Source of the DNA: Paramacrobiotus richtersi | Taxonomy: Eukaryota; Tardigrada; Eutardigrada; Parachela; Macrobiotidae | Direction: 5' to 3' | Length of the DNA stretch: 32,830 nucleotides | NCBI GenBank assembly: GCA_034698045.1 | Contig: JAQGAU010000258.1 | Location: forward strand, 1 to 32,830 | Part shown: positions 22,880-32,269 of the stretch, piece after piece | How the letters are laid out: each line of letters begins with the position of its first letter | How positions within the stretch are numbered: position 1 is the first letter of the stretch | Notes under the pieces: generated by a model | Databases searched by the model: none | The model's input: the letters and a program-made list of their open reading frames with translations, nothing else | Told to the model about the DNA's origin: nothing | Position numbers and translations under genes: made by a program

Positions 22880-22886
22880 TATAAAG
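22880..22886 (+). promoter_or_regulatory. TATA-like box of SP3
   Basis: TATAAAG lies 191 bp upstream of the SP3 ATG (23071). This would imply a leader of about 160 nt, or an unseen intron in it. Confidence 0.35.
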
Positions 22887-23070
22887 TGCATTGTCGTTTA
22901 GTTCTGCTGTGCATACCGCTTCCACGTGAACAAGCTTCTTCTACGCGCCACAGCACGGTAACCTCAATCAGCAGCTGTTGTAATAAACTAGCAATGTAAC
23001 ACTCGTAAAGAAACACACTAGGTAAATTTTCCCTTCAAGGCAGCTCGCGTTGAGCATTCGGACATCAACA

Positions 23071-25543
23071 ATGCATCTGTATACGTTGGCTATTTTCTTG
23101 ATCACATTCAGCGTACACAGTTGCTTCGCTGATAGTCGACTAGGATGGAGTTTCTGGCTCAATCCCAACCGCCCTTCAATTACCGGTCCGGTGCATGTGG
23201 AAGATTACGTATCTTTATCCCCAAGTGATCCAAATGTTTCTACCAAAGAGCCTCTCGTTGTGGCCCCATCGACTAGTAAACCAGTACACCAATCAGCAGC
23301 AGTTTCCGCAACACGACCGATTCCTAATGCAGCAGTTGGTGAGAAGATACAATGCGGAACACCCAAAGTTGGATTTTATGATCCCTTTGGATTATCCGAC
23401 TTGAATATGGGGGTTTGGACGGACCCAGCCGAGCCAGCAATGGCTCACTACAAGAACAAGTTGTCTATGGCTTTAACAATCATCGGCGGACAGGATACCG
23501 ACCCAGAAAAGATCTGCTGGCAGGTACGTACGTATTCATAATCATTTATGTACTAAACATGCATACGTCATAACCATTTTGCATTTACAAAATTATGTGT
23601 TAAATTGCAAATATTCGTCCTTTTCCTGATACTCTTCTTGTTTTATGGTAAAAGGTTTTTTAGGTTCGTATTTCGTAAACATGAAGCCGTCACGAGTGCC
23701 TCTGTTTTACGCTTACGGATACAAAACGTTTTGTGTTCTTCTGTGTAGGTCAAACTGCATAAAGACAACAAGACCTCGTGCGGCGGATCAATCATCGGTA
23801 AACGGACGATTCTTACTGCAAGTCACTGTGTCAACGACTTCCGGTAAGCTTTCGCAATGACACCAGCGTGTCATATGTGGACGCGACGATATACGAAAAT
23901 CAGTTGAGCAAAGAATGCAGCTATAATGCCGTCATGAAATTCGCAAAAATACTATGCGGATGAAAATAATATTCGAAACCAGTGTTAATGCTGTATTCCA
24001 CATAACGGAAAATTGCGATTCTCTTTTAGATATATATGGTCTTTTTTTTAGATCAGCAAAGGTTATGTCGCCAGATCGGTTTCGTGTGGTTGTTGGAGCA
24101 CCATTTAGCGATACGTTCCTTGCCTATAATGCCAGCACAAAGGACGCCGGTGGTTGTGCCCAGTGGTTCAACGTGACGAAAATTATTCCCCACCCAGAGT
24201 TCATCCGACTCACCAACGAGCAGGATCTCGCGCTTGTCATTTTAAGCTCCGACATTGATTTCAACCGGAACTGCGTGTGTCCGGTGTGTTTAAGCCATAC
24301 GAAGCCCAAGGTGGGGGAAATGTGTACGGTCAGTGGGTAAGCTGAGTAACAAGACATAAGTCCATCGGCAAATCTACCGTACGAATTATGGATGATACCC
24401 GCAGATCAGGAAATGAGCACTGGTTTTCACACGGTACTGACTGGGATTCGTACAAATTCAGTACGAATTAGTACGTATTAATTGTACTATATGCAGTTAT
24501 CTTAGGTATGGCCTGGAAGAGGAGTACGCTGGACTGGCCGTATTGCTTCAGGCGTTTGGTATACGCTCACCTGCGCTGATTCCAGCTGGCGCATTACCAC
24601 TTCCTGCGAAACCCGGTAATAATCTTTAATTTTGTCAGAATTAGTTTAGTTAATAAAATACTCGCGTTGGCACATTCGTTGTTGTAAATGTGAAATGAGG
24701 TTACAATTTGATGACCTGTTGTTTAGAAAGCCGAAGTCCCCGACCACTGAAATTCGTGCGAATAAACATCAAAAGAACTGCTAAGGATGACAACTGCTAT
24801 ATCCAAGAAATCGGGGGTAAAAAGCCGAATCTGAACAACTTCATTTGCGCCGGGGACGTCAAAGGGGAAGACACCTGCCAAGGCGACAGCGGAGGTATGT
24901 ACAGCAGCTACTGTATATAACGGACAAGTTTTTATTTCCTTGTAATATAAAACTTACTATCACTTACAGTTACACTAATTTTATGGGAAATTAAAGACAT
25001 AATACGTACTATTTACGCATTTTCCGTACGACATGCAGATTACACATTGCCGCAGCAGTTGTTAAATAAGTCGTACATAACGATCACAATTTCTATGTGC
25101 AGGTCCTGTCGTTTGTATGGACCCAGTTACGCATCGACATTACCAAAGCGGAATCGTTTCATACGGAAAGGGTTGTGGTCGAGGTATGGACTGTGTTAAT
25201 AAATAAGTGAAAACAATTTTAGAGTGACGAAAGCTTGTGCAAGATCTTTTCTGTGACAACTCCGACTGGACACCTTGAAAACGACTAATTTATTTCCGAT
25301 AAACACACTGATAAAAAACGGGCAACGGCAACCTATAATCTCGCAGATAGTTGTTAGCATGTAAATCTTAACTGGATAAGTCTGGTCTGGTCTCCCAGAA
25401 TTAGGTTCCATGTGTTTCGTTCCACGCGTATGTATAATAATGAACATTTTTCAGGAGTTGGAGGCATGTACACCCGAGTATCATCGTTCCTTGACTGGAT
25501 TAAAGAGAACGCCGATGGAGATATTCTTGGGCTAATCGACTAA
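23071..25543 (+). CDS. SP3: trypsin-like serine protease zymogen with expanded autolysis loop, 7 exons
   Basis: Exons: 23071-23523, 23749-23843, 24052-24336, 24506-24615, 24727-24894, 25103-25183, 25455-25543, giving 426 residues, the longest of the five. The ATG at 23071 gives a clean signal peptide (MHLYTLAIFLITFSVHSCFA). RLGWSFWLNPNRP, a Pro/Ser/Thr-rich linker and QCGTPKVGFYDPF follow. The mature start is IIGG after Leu-Thr. His57 lies in TASHC, Asp102 in NEQDLAL, Ser195 in CQGDSGG, Asp189 in EDTCQG. Exon 4 is 110 nt against 26-32 nt in the paralogs. It adds about 26 Ala/Leu/Pro-rich residues to the loop after the VSGYG motif, which should shape the prime-side active site or inhibitor binding. 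The insert is in frame with good splice sites, so it looks functional. Confidence 0.87.
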
Positions 25544-25672
25544 TCAGCTGCCGAATTGTGATAACGTTTAAACACGAAAGGTTGTAATAATGTTTCTGAT
25601 GTGTTCGAACGTGTTGATATGAAATTCCTGTGATGGTGCATTTTATGGGCATTCGAATGTTTCATGTTTGTA

Positions 25673-25678
25673 AATAAA
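25673..25678 (+). terminator. SP3 poly(A) signal
   Basis: AATAAA lies about 130 nt after the SP3 stop codon. Confidence 0.6.
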
Positions 25679-26638
25679 GCAGCCCAACTTGAACGTACAG
25701 ATTTGGTTTTTGCTGGCATGCGTATATAGTGTGCAACGAGCTTTTATGTACAGTTTATTCTGTGTCTTCGGGAAGGAGACTGTACCAAGTGCCTTAGCGG
25801 ATGACTCAAGTTCTGCGACAGAAAGGTCATGAAGGGCAGAAGTGAATAATCATTCGCTTTGACTGATGCACGTTATAAATGGATAACTATTGGCAATTTG
25901 CTTGCACAGTGCATCAGCAGGAGGTTTTTTGTGCGGGGATTTTAAGAGTTTTAACGATCTTAAAGGTTTTGGACCTCTGGGCCATTTCTCACCTACAATG
26001 AATAACGAAATCATACAACCAGCCACGGTCAAGAGGTACTACTTTGAATGCAAACGATCCGAAATCATAGATGCAAAATATGGAATCCAAAAATTCATGA
26101 TACCGGTACCGATATCAACATACATTAGTGTACAATACGTATATGGCAAGTTTTCGGAGAAACTAGTATTCTGTGGATTTTGAACACACGGTGGATTTCT
26201 ACGACCAATTGTTTTTCCCTTGTTTGCTTCCTGGCTGCATGGCTCGTTTTCACATTTATAGAGACTCAATCGATGTATTTTATCCACCGTCAGTCGCCAC
26301 TTCCTTCACTGAATTCGAAGCAGCCATCTCTAACATCATCCCTTAAGAGCAGCTTCCCGCCAAGAACTTCTACAAAACAAGCAACCCGGATGCGGTTAGC
26401 AAGAGAAGAGCGCTCGCCGCTCATGCATGCGCAAAACCGACTTGTTCCAAGTTTGGCCAGATATCTACTGCTAGTAACTGTCAGCATAAAGTTTGCAATG
26501 CAGGACCGCTCGTACATGCTTCGAACCATTTTTATGTAGGTACTTAATTATGATACCTGTCGACTAACAGCTGTTGCTTGTTCCATTATAAGACCAGTTA
26601 TTGATAGTTTTCGGTTAGTCGGTGACGACACGGTTAGT

Positions 26639-26688
26639 GGTTAACAAACGGCTCCTACTGCAAGTCATTGTGCGAACGACTTCCGGTA
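26639..26688 (+). pseudogene. Relic of a protease exon 2 (His57 exon)
   Basis: The sequence from 26639 aligns with the end of SP3 exon 2 (23797-23846), including its TTCCGG|TA splice edge. Over the last 34 aligned bases 30 match. A 4-bp deletion just before this block shifts the frame. The codons for Ala-Ser-His-Cys and Asn-Asp-Phe-Arg are still readable, while Val after Cys became Ala. The intron donor is degraded (GTAGG in place of GTAAG). No matching exon 1, 3 or later exon was found nearby. It best matches SP3, pointing to a duplicate of SP3 that decayed. Confidence 0.72.
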
Positions 26689-27318
26689 GGTTGTCAGGTT
26701 CGTCACCTAAATATCGTCTGTTGATGAAAAGAAGCACGTGCGAAGTTATCTGCAATAACGAACACGTTACGCGTTTCGCCGAGCAAATTAAGAACGTTTT
26801 TCTCGAAACGGTGGTGATTCGGAACGTTTCTGATAAGTAAAACGTCCTGGATTAATTAATAACGAACACCACATGTACAACTTTATAAAACAGGCTTTTG
26901 GTACGTATGCGATTCGCCTGTTCCATGCTGTGTCGAAATTAGTTTTCTTTTGCAATTACTGTGTACTGTACGTATGTGCAACACGTGCATAATCCAGTCT
27001 ACAAAAAGTTAAACTTTGCCGTAAGAACGCCTTCACCGAACTGTAATGCGCTCTGTTGTTTATAGTACTGACTACTGGGCCAGTTTGCCACACAACAGAC
27101 GTTACAGAACCTTCGCATCATATAGCAAGTCATCGGTGTGGGCAAGATGGTAACGAACGTGACCTCGAAACAAAATTCTTACACCCTACCTTTCATAACA
27201 AACCTAGTTGTTTACACCATCCATAGATCGACCGACAAGGTTAAAAAAGCAATAAATCTCCCCACTTATGACATACTTTCTACCTCTGCATAACCATCCA
27301 AATCAACACATGCTCCGC

Positions 27319-27325
27319 TATAAAT
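27319..27325 (+). promoter_or_regulatory. TATA box of SP4
   Basis: TATAAAT lies 63 bp upstream of the SP4 ATG, so a start about 30 bp downstream leaves a leader of roughly 30-35 nt. Confidence 0.5.
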
Positions 27326-27381
27326 TACCCTATTCTACTACAAATTAACCGCGGTACTCTCTCCTACATCTCCACCAAAAA

Positions 27382-29368
27382 ATGCGAGGATTAATCCCCA
27401 CCCTCCTTCTCACCGTTTTCCTTGCAGACTCCGCCTATTCGGTGGGCAGTAACCGTACCCGCACCAAGCCAGAACCCAAACCCGCTAAAAAGCTAGAATG
27501 GTCGTACTGGTTGAATCTCGGCCGCCCCCAGGAGGTAGCGACCCAGCCCTCGGTCGTCGTGGTGCAGGAGGTTGTGGAAGAGATCCGGGGGGATAACCGG
27601 GGTGTTCCCAGAGGGGACATTTCCAACGCCAAGTGCGGGGTTCCGCGATTAGGGGGAACGGATCCGTTTGGGTTGTCGGCTGTTAACCAGCTCATCTGGT
27701 CGGGAACAGGCGGATGGAGGGCGAGGGTCAATGGTTCGGTGGAGGATAAGATTGTCGGTGGGAAGAAGATCGATGTGCGGTCGGTGTGCTGGCAGGTAAA
27801 GCATTTATGCAGGCGTTCCCGATCAAATGCTTAGATTATTTGAAATTGTTGTGGTATGATTGCGATCTTGCTTTCTGTCACGAAAAGTATACCCATTTCA
27901 GGCGAAACTGCATAAGGACGGATCGTTCATTTGCGGGGCATCTATTGTCGGCAAACGGACTATTTTGACAGCCGAACACTGCGTCAGGAATCCCCGCGGG
28001 TATTGTGTTCTAAATCTCTTAGGATCTTTCTTTTTCTGAAATGCTACTGATATTTGATAGATCTGGTATTTGGTGCCTCTTTCTTTGTTTGGTGTCTGTA
28101 AACAACACCTGTTTATAACGATAATCAGCAAGGACCTTTTCGTACCTATTATGAAATGGCGCCAGTTAAAAATCAAAATACTGTACCGTATAAACTAACA
28201 AAAAACCGCATCGTATTGTAGAAACTATCCAACTGAGCCGTACGATAATAGTCGGTTCAAGATTGTCCTCGGTAAGTGAAAGAAGTTTTATTGGAGAAAA
28301 ATGAGCTCCAGCGAATACCGGTATCTGTCACTATAGTTCATTTAATGAATATCAGTGCAAAGACCATTCAATTTTTGTTGGATTTAGGCGCAGGTCAAAG
28401 TGATACTCTGATACAAAGCCAGGACTCTACCGGGTGTGCACAGCAGTTTAATGTGGTGCGAACAATCACCAATTCCCGCTTCAGTTCGTCGACCAACGAA
28501 AACGACATTGCCCTGCTGACATTAGACAGGGATATCGATTTCAGCAAGGATTGTGTATGCCCGGTGTGCCTTCGCGCTCAAACTCCGAAGATCGGCGAAA
28601 TCTGCTCCGTTAGCGGGTAAGCAAGCTCTTTCTTGTCAAGTACAACTCAGACTTTTGATTTAACTGCGCACTTTTTGTTGTAGTTTTGGCCTTTTGCAAG
28701 AAGGAGGCAGCAGTACGTAGTGAAAGCACTTCTTTTGTTTGGAAGAACTCAACTGCAGGTGTTACGTAGGTGCGGGCGCGCGACCCTTAAAATTCGTACA
28801 GCTGAACGTTCTACCGACGAATTTCGATGCCAACTGTTATATTGTTGGCCAGCCTAGCGATATGAATAATCTACTTTGTGCCGGGGATGTGCTTGGCGAA
28901 GACACATGCCAAGGTGACAGCGGAGGTGAGAAACGGACATACAATAACCCATAAACACATGCTCACATGCGGGTCTAGAACCTTATAGTAAATAAACATG
29001 TTTTCGTTACTTTATACCGTATTGTTATTATCGCACCGCTGCCGGATAAATTTATAATAATGTAATAAACGCACAATTTTGTGCTCTGTATGTCTTGACT
29101 TTACTCCCAAAAGGTAGACCATTGTATGTATGTGTTAGGTCCGGTGGTATGCCAGGATCCCGCCACGAAGAAGCACTACCAAGCTGGCATTGTTTCTTAT
29201 GGGAACGGTTGCGCGAGAGGTAATTACACATCACTCACAAGATATATAACAAACTGGGTTATGTTATCATTTTGAGTAGGTGTCGGCGGTGTCTATACTC
29301 GTGTCTCCCAGTATTTGGAGTGGATCAAAATCAATTCTGGAGGGGATCTGTTGACCTTTCCAGCTTAA
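27382..29368 (+). CDS. SP4: trypsin-like serine protease zymogen, 8 exons
   Basis: Exons: 27382-27795, 27902-27999, 28222-28271, 28388-28616, 28684-28712, 28770-28925, 29139-29219, 29280-29368, giving 381 residues. Signal peptide MRGLIPTLLLTVFLADSAYS, then KLEWSYWLNLGRP, KCGVPRLGGTDPF, and mature IVGG after Asp-Lys, a normal tryptic activation site. His57 lies in TAEHC, Asp102 in NENDIALL, Ser195 in CQGDSGG, Asp189 in EDTCQG. Exon 3 of the paralogs is split here by an extra intron (28272-28387, phase 1) just after the VLG that corresponds to VGAP; the two parts total 279 nt. Exon 2 ends 3 nt later than in the others, and exon 5 is 12 nt shorter. The exon 5 acceptor (28768-28769) is set by phase; a nearby CAG would bring an immediate stop. 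Confidence 0.85.
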
Positions 29369-29905
29369 ATGTCGAGAACAACGACAAAAATATACATATG
29401 CATGAAGTGCATACATCGTTCAGAAATGTTGCAATGTGACAAGCTTTCGACGATGTCTAATTGTTTGTAAATAGATGTACATGTACTGTTGTGGTCCACA
29501 ACTTGTGGAAACTGATTACTATTGATTGGCGATTAAAATTTGAATAAAGAATCCGTAGCAGAGCTAAAATACCCGCATGCTTTCCTTGCACGTGTGACGT
29601 ACGCGTGACCCATAGCTACAGTATGCGCAACTTTTCATATAATATTATGCAGACTCATAAACATAACAACTGCCGCGCAGCAGTTCGTAACTGGTTTAGC
29701 CGATTCATTTGCCCATCGTAAACACATTAAGTAATTAACCAGCACTCTGTCCGTTCTTCAAGTTTTCCCGTTCGAACGTGACAAGAACAACGAACGAAAA
29801 ACGGACACCTTCGGCACCTCAATTCATGCAAAACAAACTGGGTCCACATGTGCCGGTAGTTATTATATCAAAGCATAATTGTCCACGCGTGATACCGGCA
29901 TCAAC
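29369..29905. other. Spacer between SP4 and SP5
   Basis: The spacer holds the SP4 poly(A) signal and the SP5 promoter region. No TATA box was recognised with confidence and no gene is supported. Confidence 0.5.
29543..29548 (+). terminator. SP4 poly(A) signal
   Basis: AATAAA lies about 175 nt after the SP4 stop codon. Confidence 0.55.
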
Positions 29906-32269
29906 ATGATAATTGCATCGTTCGCACGTTACACTTTCTTAACCCTCATAATATCGTCTAATATCAACGCTTTTTACATACAACATCCCCACTGGATACG
30001 TGCTAAACCATTGAACAATAAACCCATCAGTGATGCCCAAAACGCATCCTCTACAGTAGTGCCCGTGCGTCCGGTGCTGACCAGCGAAGCTAAAGCACCG
30101 GTAGTTAATGTTAAGAAGAAACCGGATCCCGCCGGCGGTATCCCGCGATGCGGTGTTCCTTTATCGGGGAGTGATGATCCTTTCGATCTGGAAGAAACAA
30201 ACAGCCGAAGATTCAGCCGGGCCGGTGATGGTATGGATAGGGTGTTGATTAACGGGAAGGAGGCCAATAAAATTGTGGGAGGGACGGTTGCTCCGCCGTC
30301 GAAGATCTGCTGGCAGGTAAAAGGATCGAAACCGCCTAAACAGCTTCTACTGAACTGGCGTGGTTTTTTGGAACGTTATTGTCTTACTTGCCGTTCTGCA
30401 AAACTGTTTTATAAAATTACTTGCTTTTGTTATTCGGTTATAATACTAACACAACCCGCACAAGGCAATGTAATTGTGAATATCTGACTGAATTGCTCGT
30501 GTATCAAACTCAGCGAATTTCGTAGAGTAGTGGCTTATGAGTGATTGGCAGCCATTGAATCTTGCTAAAAACATTTATATCCTGTTGCTTAATTCCAGTT
30601 TTTACTCTAGAGGCGCACGTTGTCTGTAACATATTAACATCACAAGTCAGTACTAATCAGTTACTAAACGGGAATTCAATAATAATATAAAACAAAAAGT
30701 CTGCAAACGCGTTGACGAGAGCTTTGTTTTCGTTGCAGGCGAAGCTTTCCCGCGATGGCACATTCATCTGTGGAGGTTCGGTCATCGGGAAAAGGACTAT
30801 TTTGTCAGCCACTCATTGTGTTAACAGATATTTGTAAGTAATTAAATTACGTGTAACCTTTTACACAGATTTGTACAGATATATGTGTACAGATTTATAA
30901 ATTACGTGTAACCTTTTCTAACTTTTACACGCATAAAAACGGTGTGCTGTAAAATTCACTCTGCTGTATGCTTACGATAATCCGAAAACAACCTCGCACC
31001 GGTTTGAAGTTCCAGATAAATGCAAAAGTGTTTTGTTTTTGCTCGGTTTGAAGTTCCACATAAATACAAAAGTGTTTTTTTGGTTAAACTATAAATTTAG
31101 CGTGAAATTGTGTCTTTTAAAGCGATGTCATCCCTCGTGATCCGGAACGCTTCCGCATTACCGTGGGAGCCGCGTTGAGCCACACGGACACAATTAACAG
31201 TGTTACCGATACCAGCCGTTGCGCCCAGACCATTCAGGTGGATAGCATCCAGACCAATGCAAACTACAGCCCCACCACACAACAAAACGACATATCTATT
31301 ATCACCCTGAAAGAAGACATTGATTTCACTTCCGGGTGTGTGTGTCCGGTGTGCCTTGAATATCACGATCCGGCTGTGGAGGAGATTTGCGCCGTTAGCG
31401 GGTAAGCTACAGTTGTACTTTTCGGTACTACACGCGCAGTCAATCGGAAATTTATGATTGCAGGTATGGATTAGAAAATGAAGGAAAGAAAGGTACGTAC
31501 TGGGAATAAGTTCGTCCAACTGCCGTAATCACATTTAATTCACAAACTATACTTTACATACCTTATATTATGTAGTTATACCACTTGATTTTAAATTCAT
31601 TACGTCATCATGTAATGACGTAATATTTAACGTGAACTTGATGCAATATTGCGCCGTTTATTCAGACACGATTTGTCATCAGAGATCAACAATTGTTTCT
31701 TTGATGAATTCGCTTAGGTGGTCCGCCGCGTACCCTGAAATGGGTCCCGCTGAACATCATGGACGCAAACACCAGTGACAACTGTTACATTGACAATCCG
31801 CAAAACCTGCCGTATGATAACGATCGAGTAATCTGTGCGGGAGACGTGAAGGGGAAAGATACGTGCCAAGGAGATAGTGGAGGTTTGTACAGATTCCATA
31901 TAAATGTTGGCTGTTTTCGTTTCTACGTAATCACAAATGTTGGCATTTGTTTGTTGTTACGTAATCACGTTTTCTTATCCCCATTAATTACCGGTTTATG
32001 AAATGTAACATAATATTACAAATGTTATGCGCATTTCCAGGGCCATTTGTCTGTTTTGATCCCGAGAAACGCGTCCACTACCAAGCTGGCGTTGTTTCCT
32101 ATGGACTGGGATGTGGTCGAGGTATAGCAAAAATTTGTGCAGTTTTACATTTCGACGGAAGCCAATATAATTCGTTTCAGGCGTTGGTGGAATTTATACT
32201 AGGGTGTCAAAGCAACTGGACTGGATCAGAGCTAATATTGGCACGGATACTCTTTTGACTGATCCTTAG
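29906..32269 (+). CDS. SP5: trypsin-like serine protease zymogen, 7 exons
   Basis: Exons: 29906-30316, 30739-30833, 31123-31401, 31464-31492, 31718-31882, 32041-32121, 32181-32269, giving 382 residues. The ATG at 29906 gives a signal peptide ending near INA; the open frame runs further upstream but without an ATG. The propeptide has a diverged N-terminal part (a single Trp, HPHWIRAK) and RCGVPLSGSDDPF. The mature start is IVGG after Asn-Lys, so tryptic activation is possible. His57 lies in SATHC (Thr in place of Ala or Ser before His), Asp102 in QNDISII, Ser195 in CQGDSGG, Asp189 in KDTCQG. The specificity-loop position after VSYG is Leu. The exon 3 acceptor (AAAG at 31122) is weak, but phase requires it; using the TAG at 31099-31100 would bring a stop. 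The exon 5 donor is GTTTGT. Confidence 0.86.
30844..30920. repeat. Direct repeat of about 20 bp, spaced 55-56 bp, in SP5 intron 2
   Basis: AAATTACGTGTAACCTTTT occurs near 30844 and again near 30899. Between them a GTACAGAT word is also repeated. It is a local duplication in a non-coding intron. Confidence 0.6.
31000..31080. repeat. Two-copy tandem repeat, period 44 bp, in SP5 intron 2
   Basis: CGGTTTGAAGTTCCA begins at 31000 and 31044. Each copy is followed by a TAAATRCAAAAGTGTTTT block, with few differences. Together with the repeat at 30844 it shows that this intron grows by short duplications. Confidence 0.75.
31599..31624. promoter_or_regulatory. Inverted repeat of two CRE/ATF-like sites in SP5 intron 4
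   Basis: ATTACGTCAT and ATGACGTAAT face each other across a 6-bp spacer. TGACGTAA is a known bZIP (CREB/ATF) half-consensus. Regulatory use inside this intron is speculative. Confidence 0.25.

Larger units (their letters stand above)
21850..23070. other. Spacer between SP2 and SP3
   Basis: This 1.2-kb spacer holds a 62-bp palindrome (22000-22061), a GC-richer block with long overlapping ORFs (22071-22584) and a TATA-like box for SP3. The stretch 22600-22870 is AT-rich, with ATGTATGTATG words at two places, and shows nothing else. Confidence 0.5.
25544..27381. other. Spacer between SP3 and SP4
   Basis: This is the longest gap in the array (1.8 kb). Apart from the SP3 poly(A) signal, an SP-exon relic (26639-26688) and the SP4 TATA box it shows no gene. 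ORFs at 25890-26183 and 26180-26539 rely on non-ATG starts and have no recognised domain. The space is about what one lost protease gene would occupy. Confidence 0.5.

Noticed and set aside
25850-26183. Overlapping frames on both strands with an odd protein-like feel (GFGPLGHFSP on plus)
   Set aside because: Considered as foreign DNA, but I cannot tie it to any family and there is no ATG-led gene model.
26180-26539. 119-codon open frame with a hydrophobic start, possible exon 1 of a lost protease
   Set aside because: No ATG at its start, no CG(V/I)P...DPF motif and no CWQ end, so it does not match any exon 1 of the array.
29879-29905. Upstream extension of SP5
   Set aside because: The frame is open, but there is no ATG before 29906 and the signal peptide starts well at 29906.
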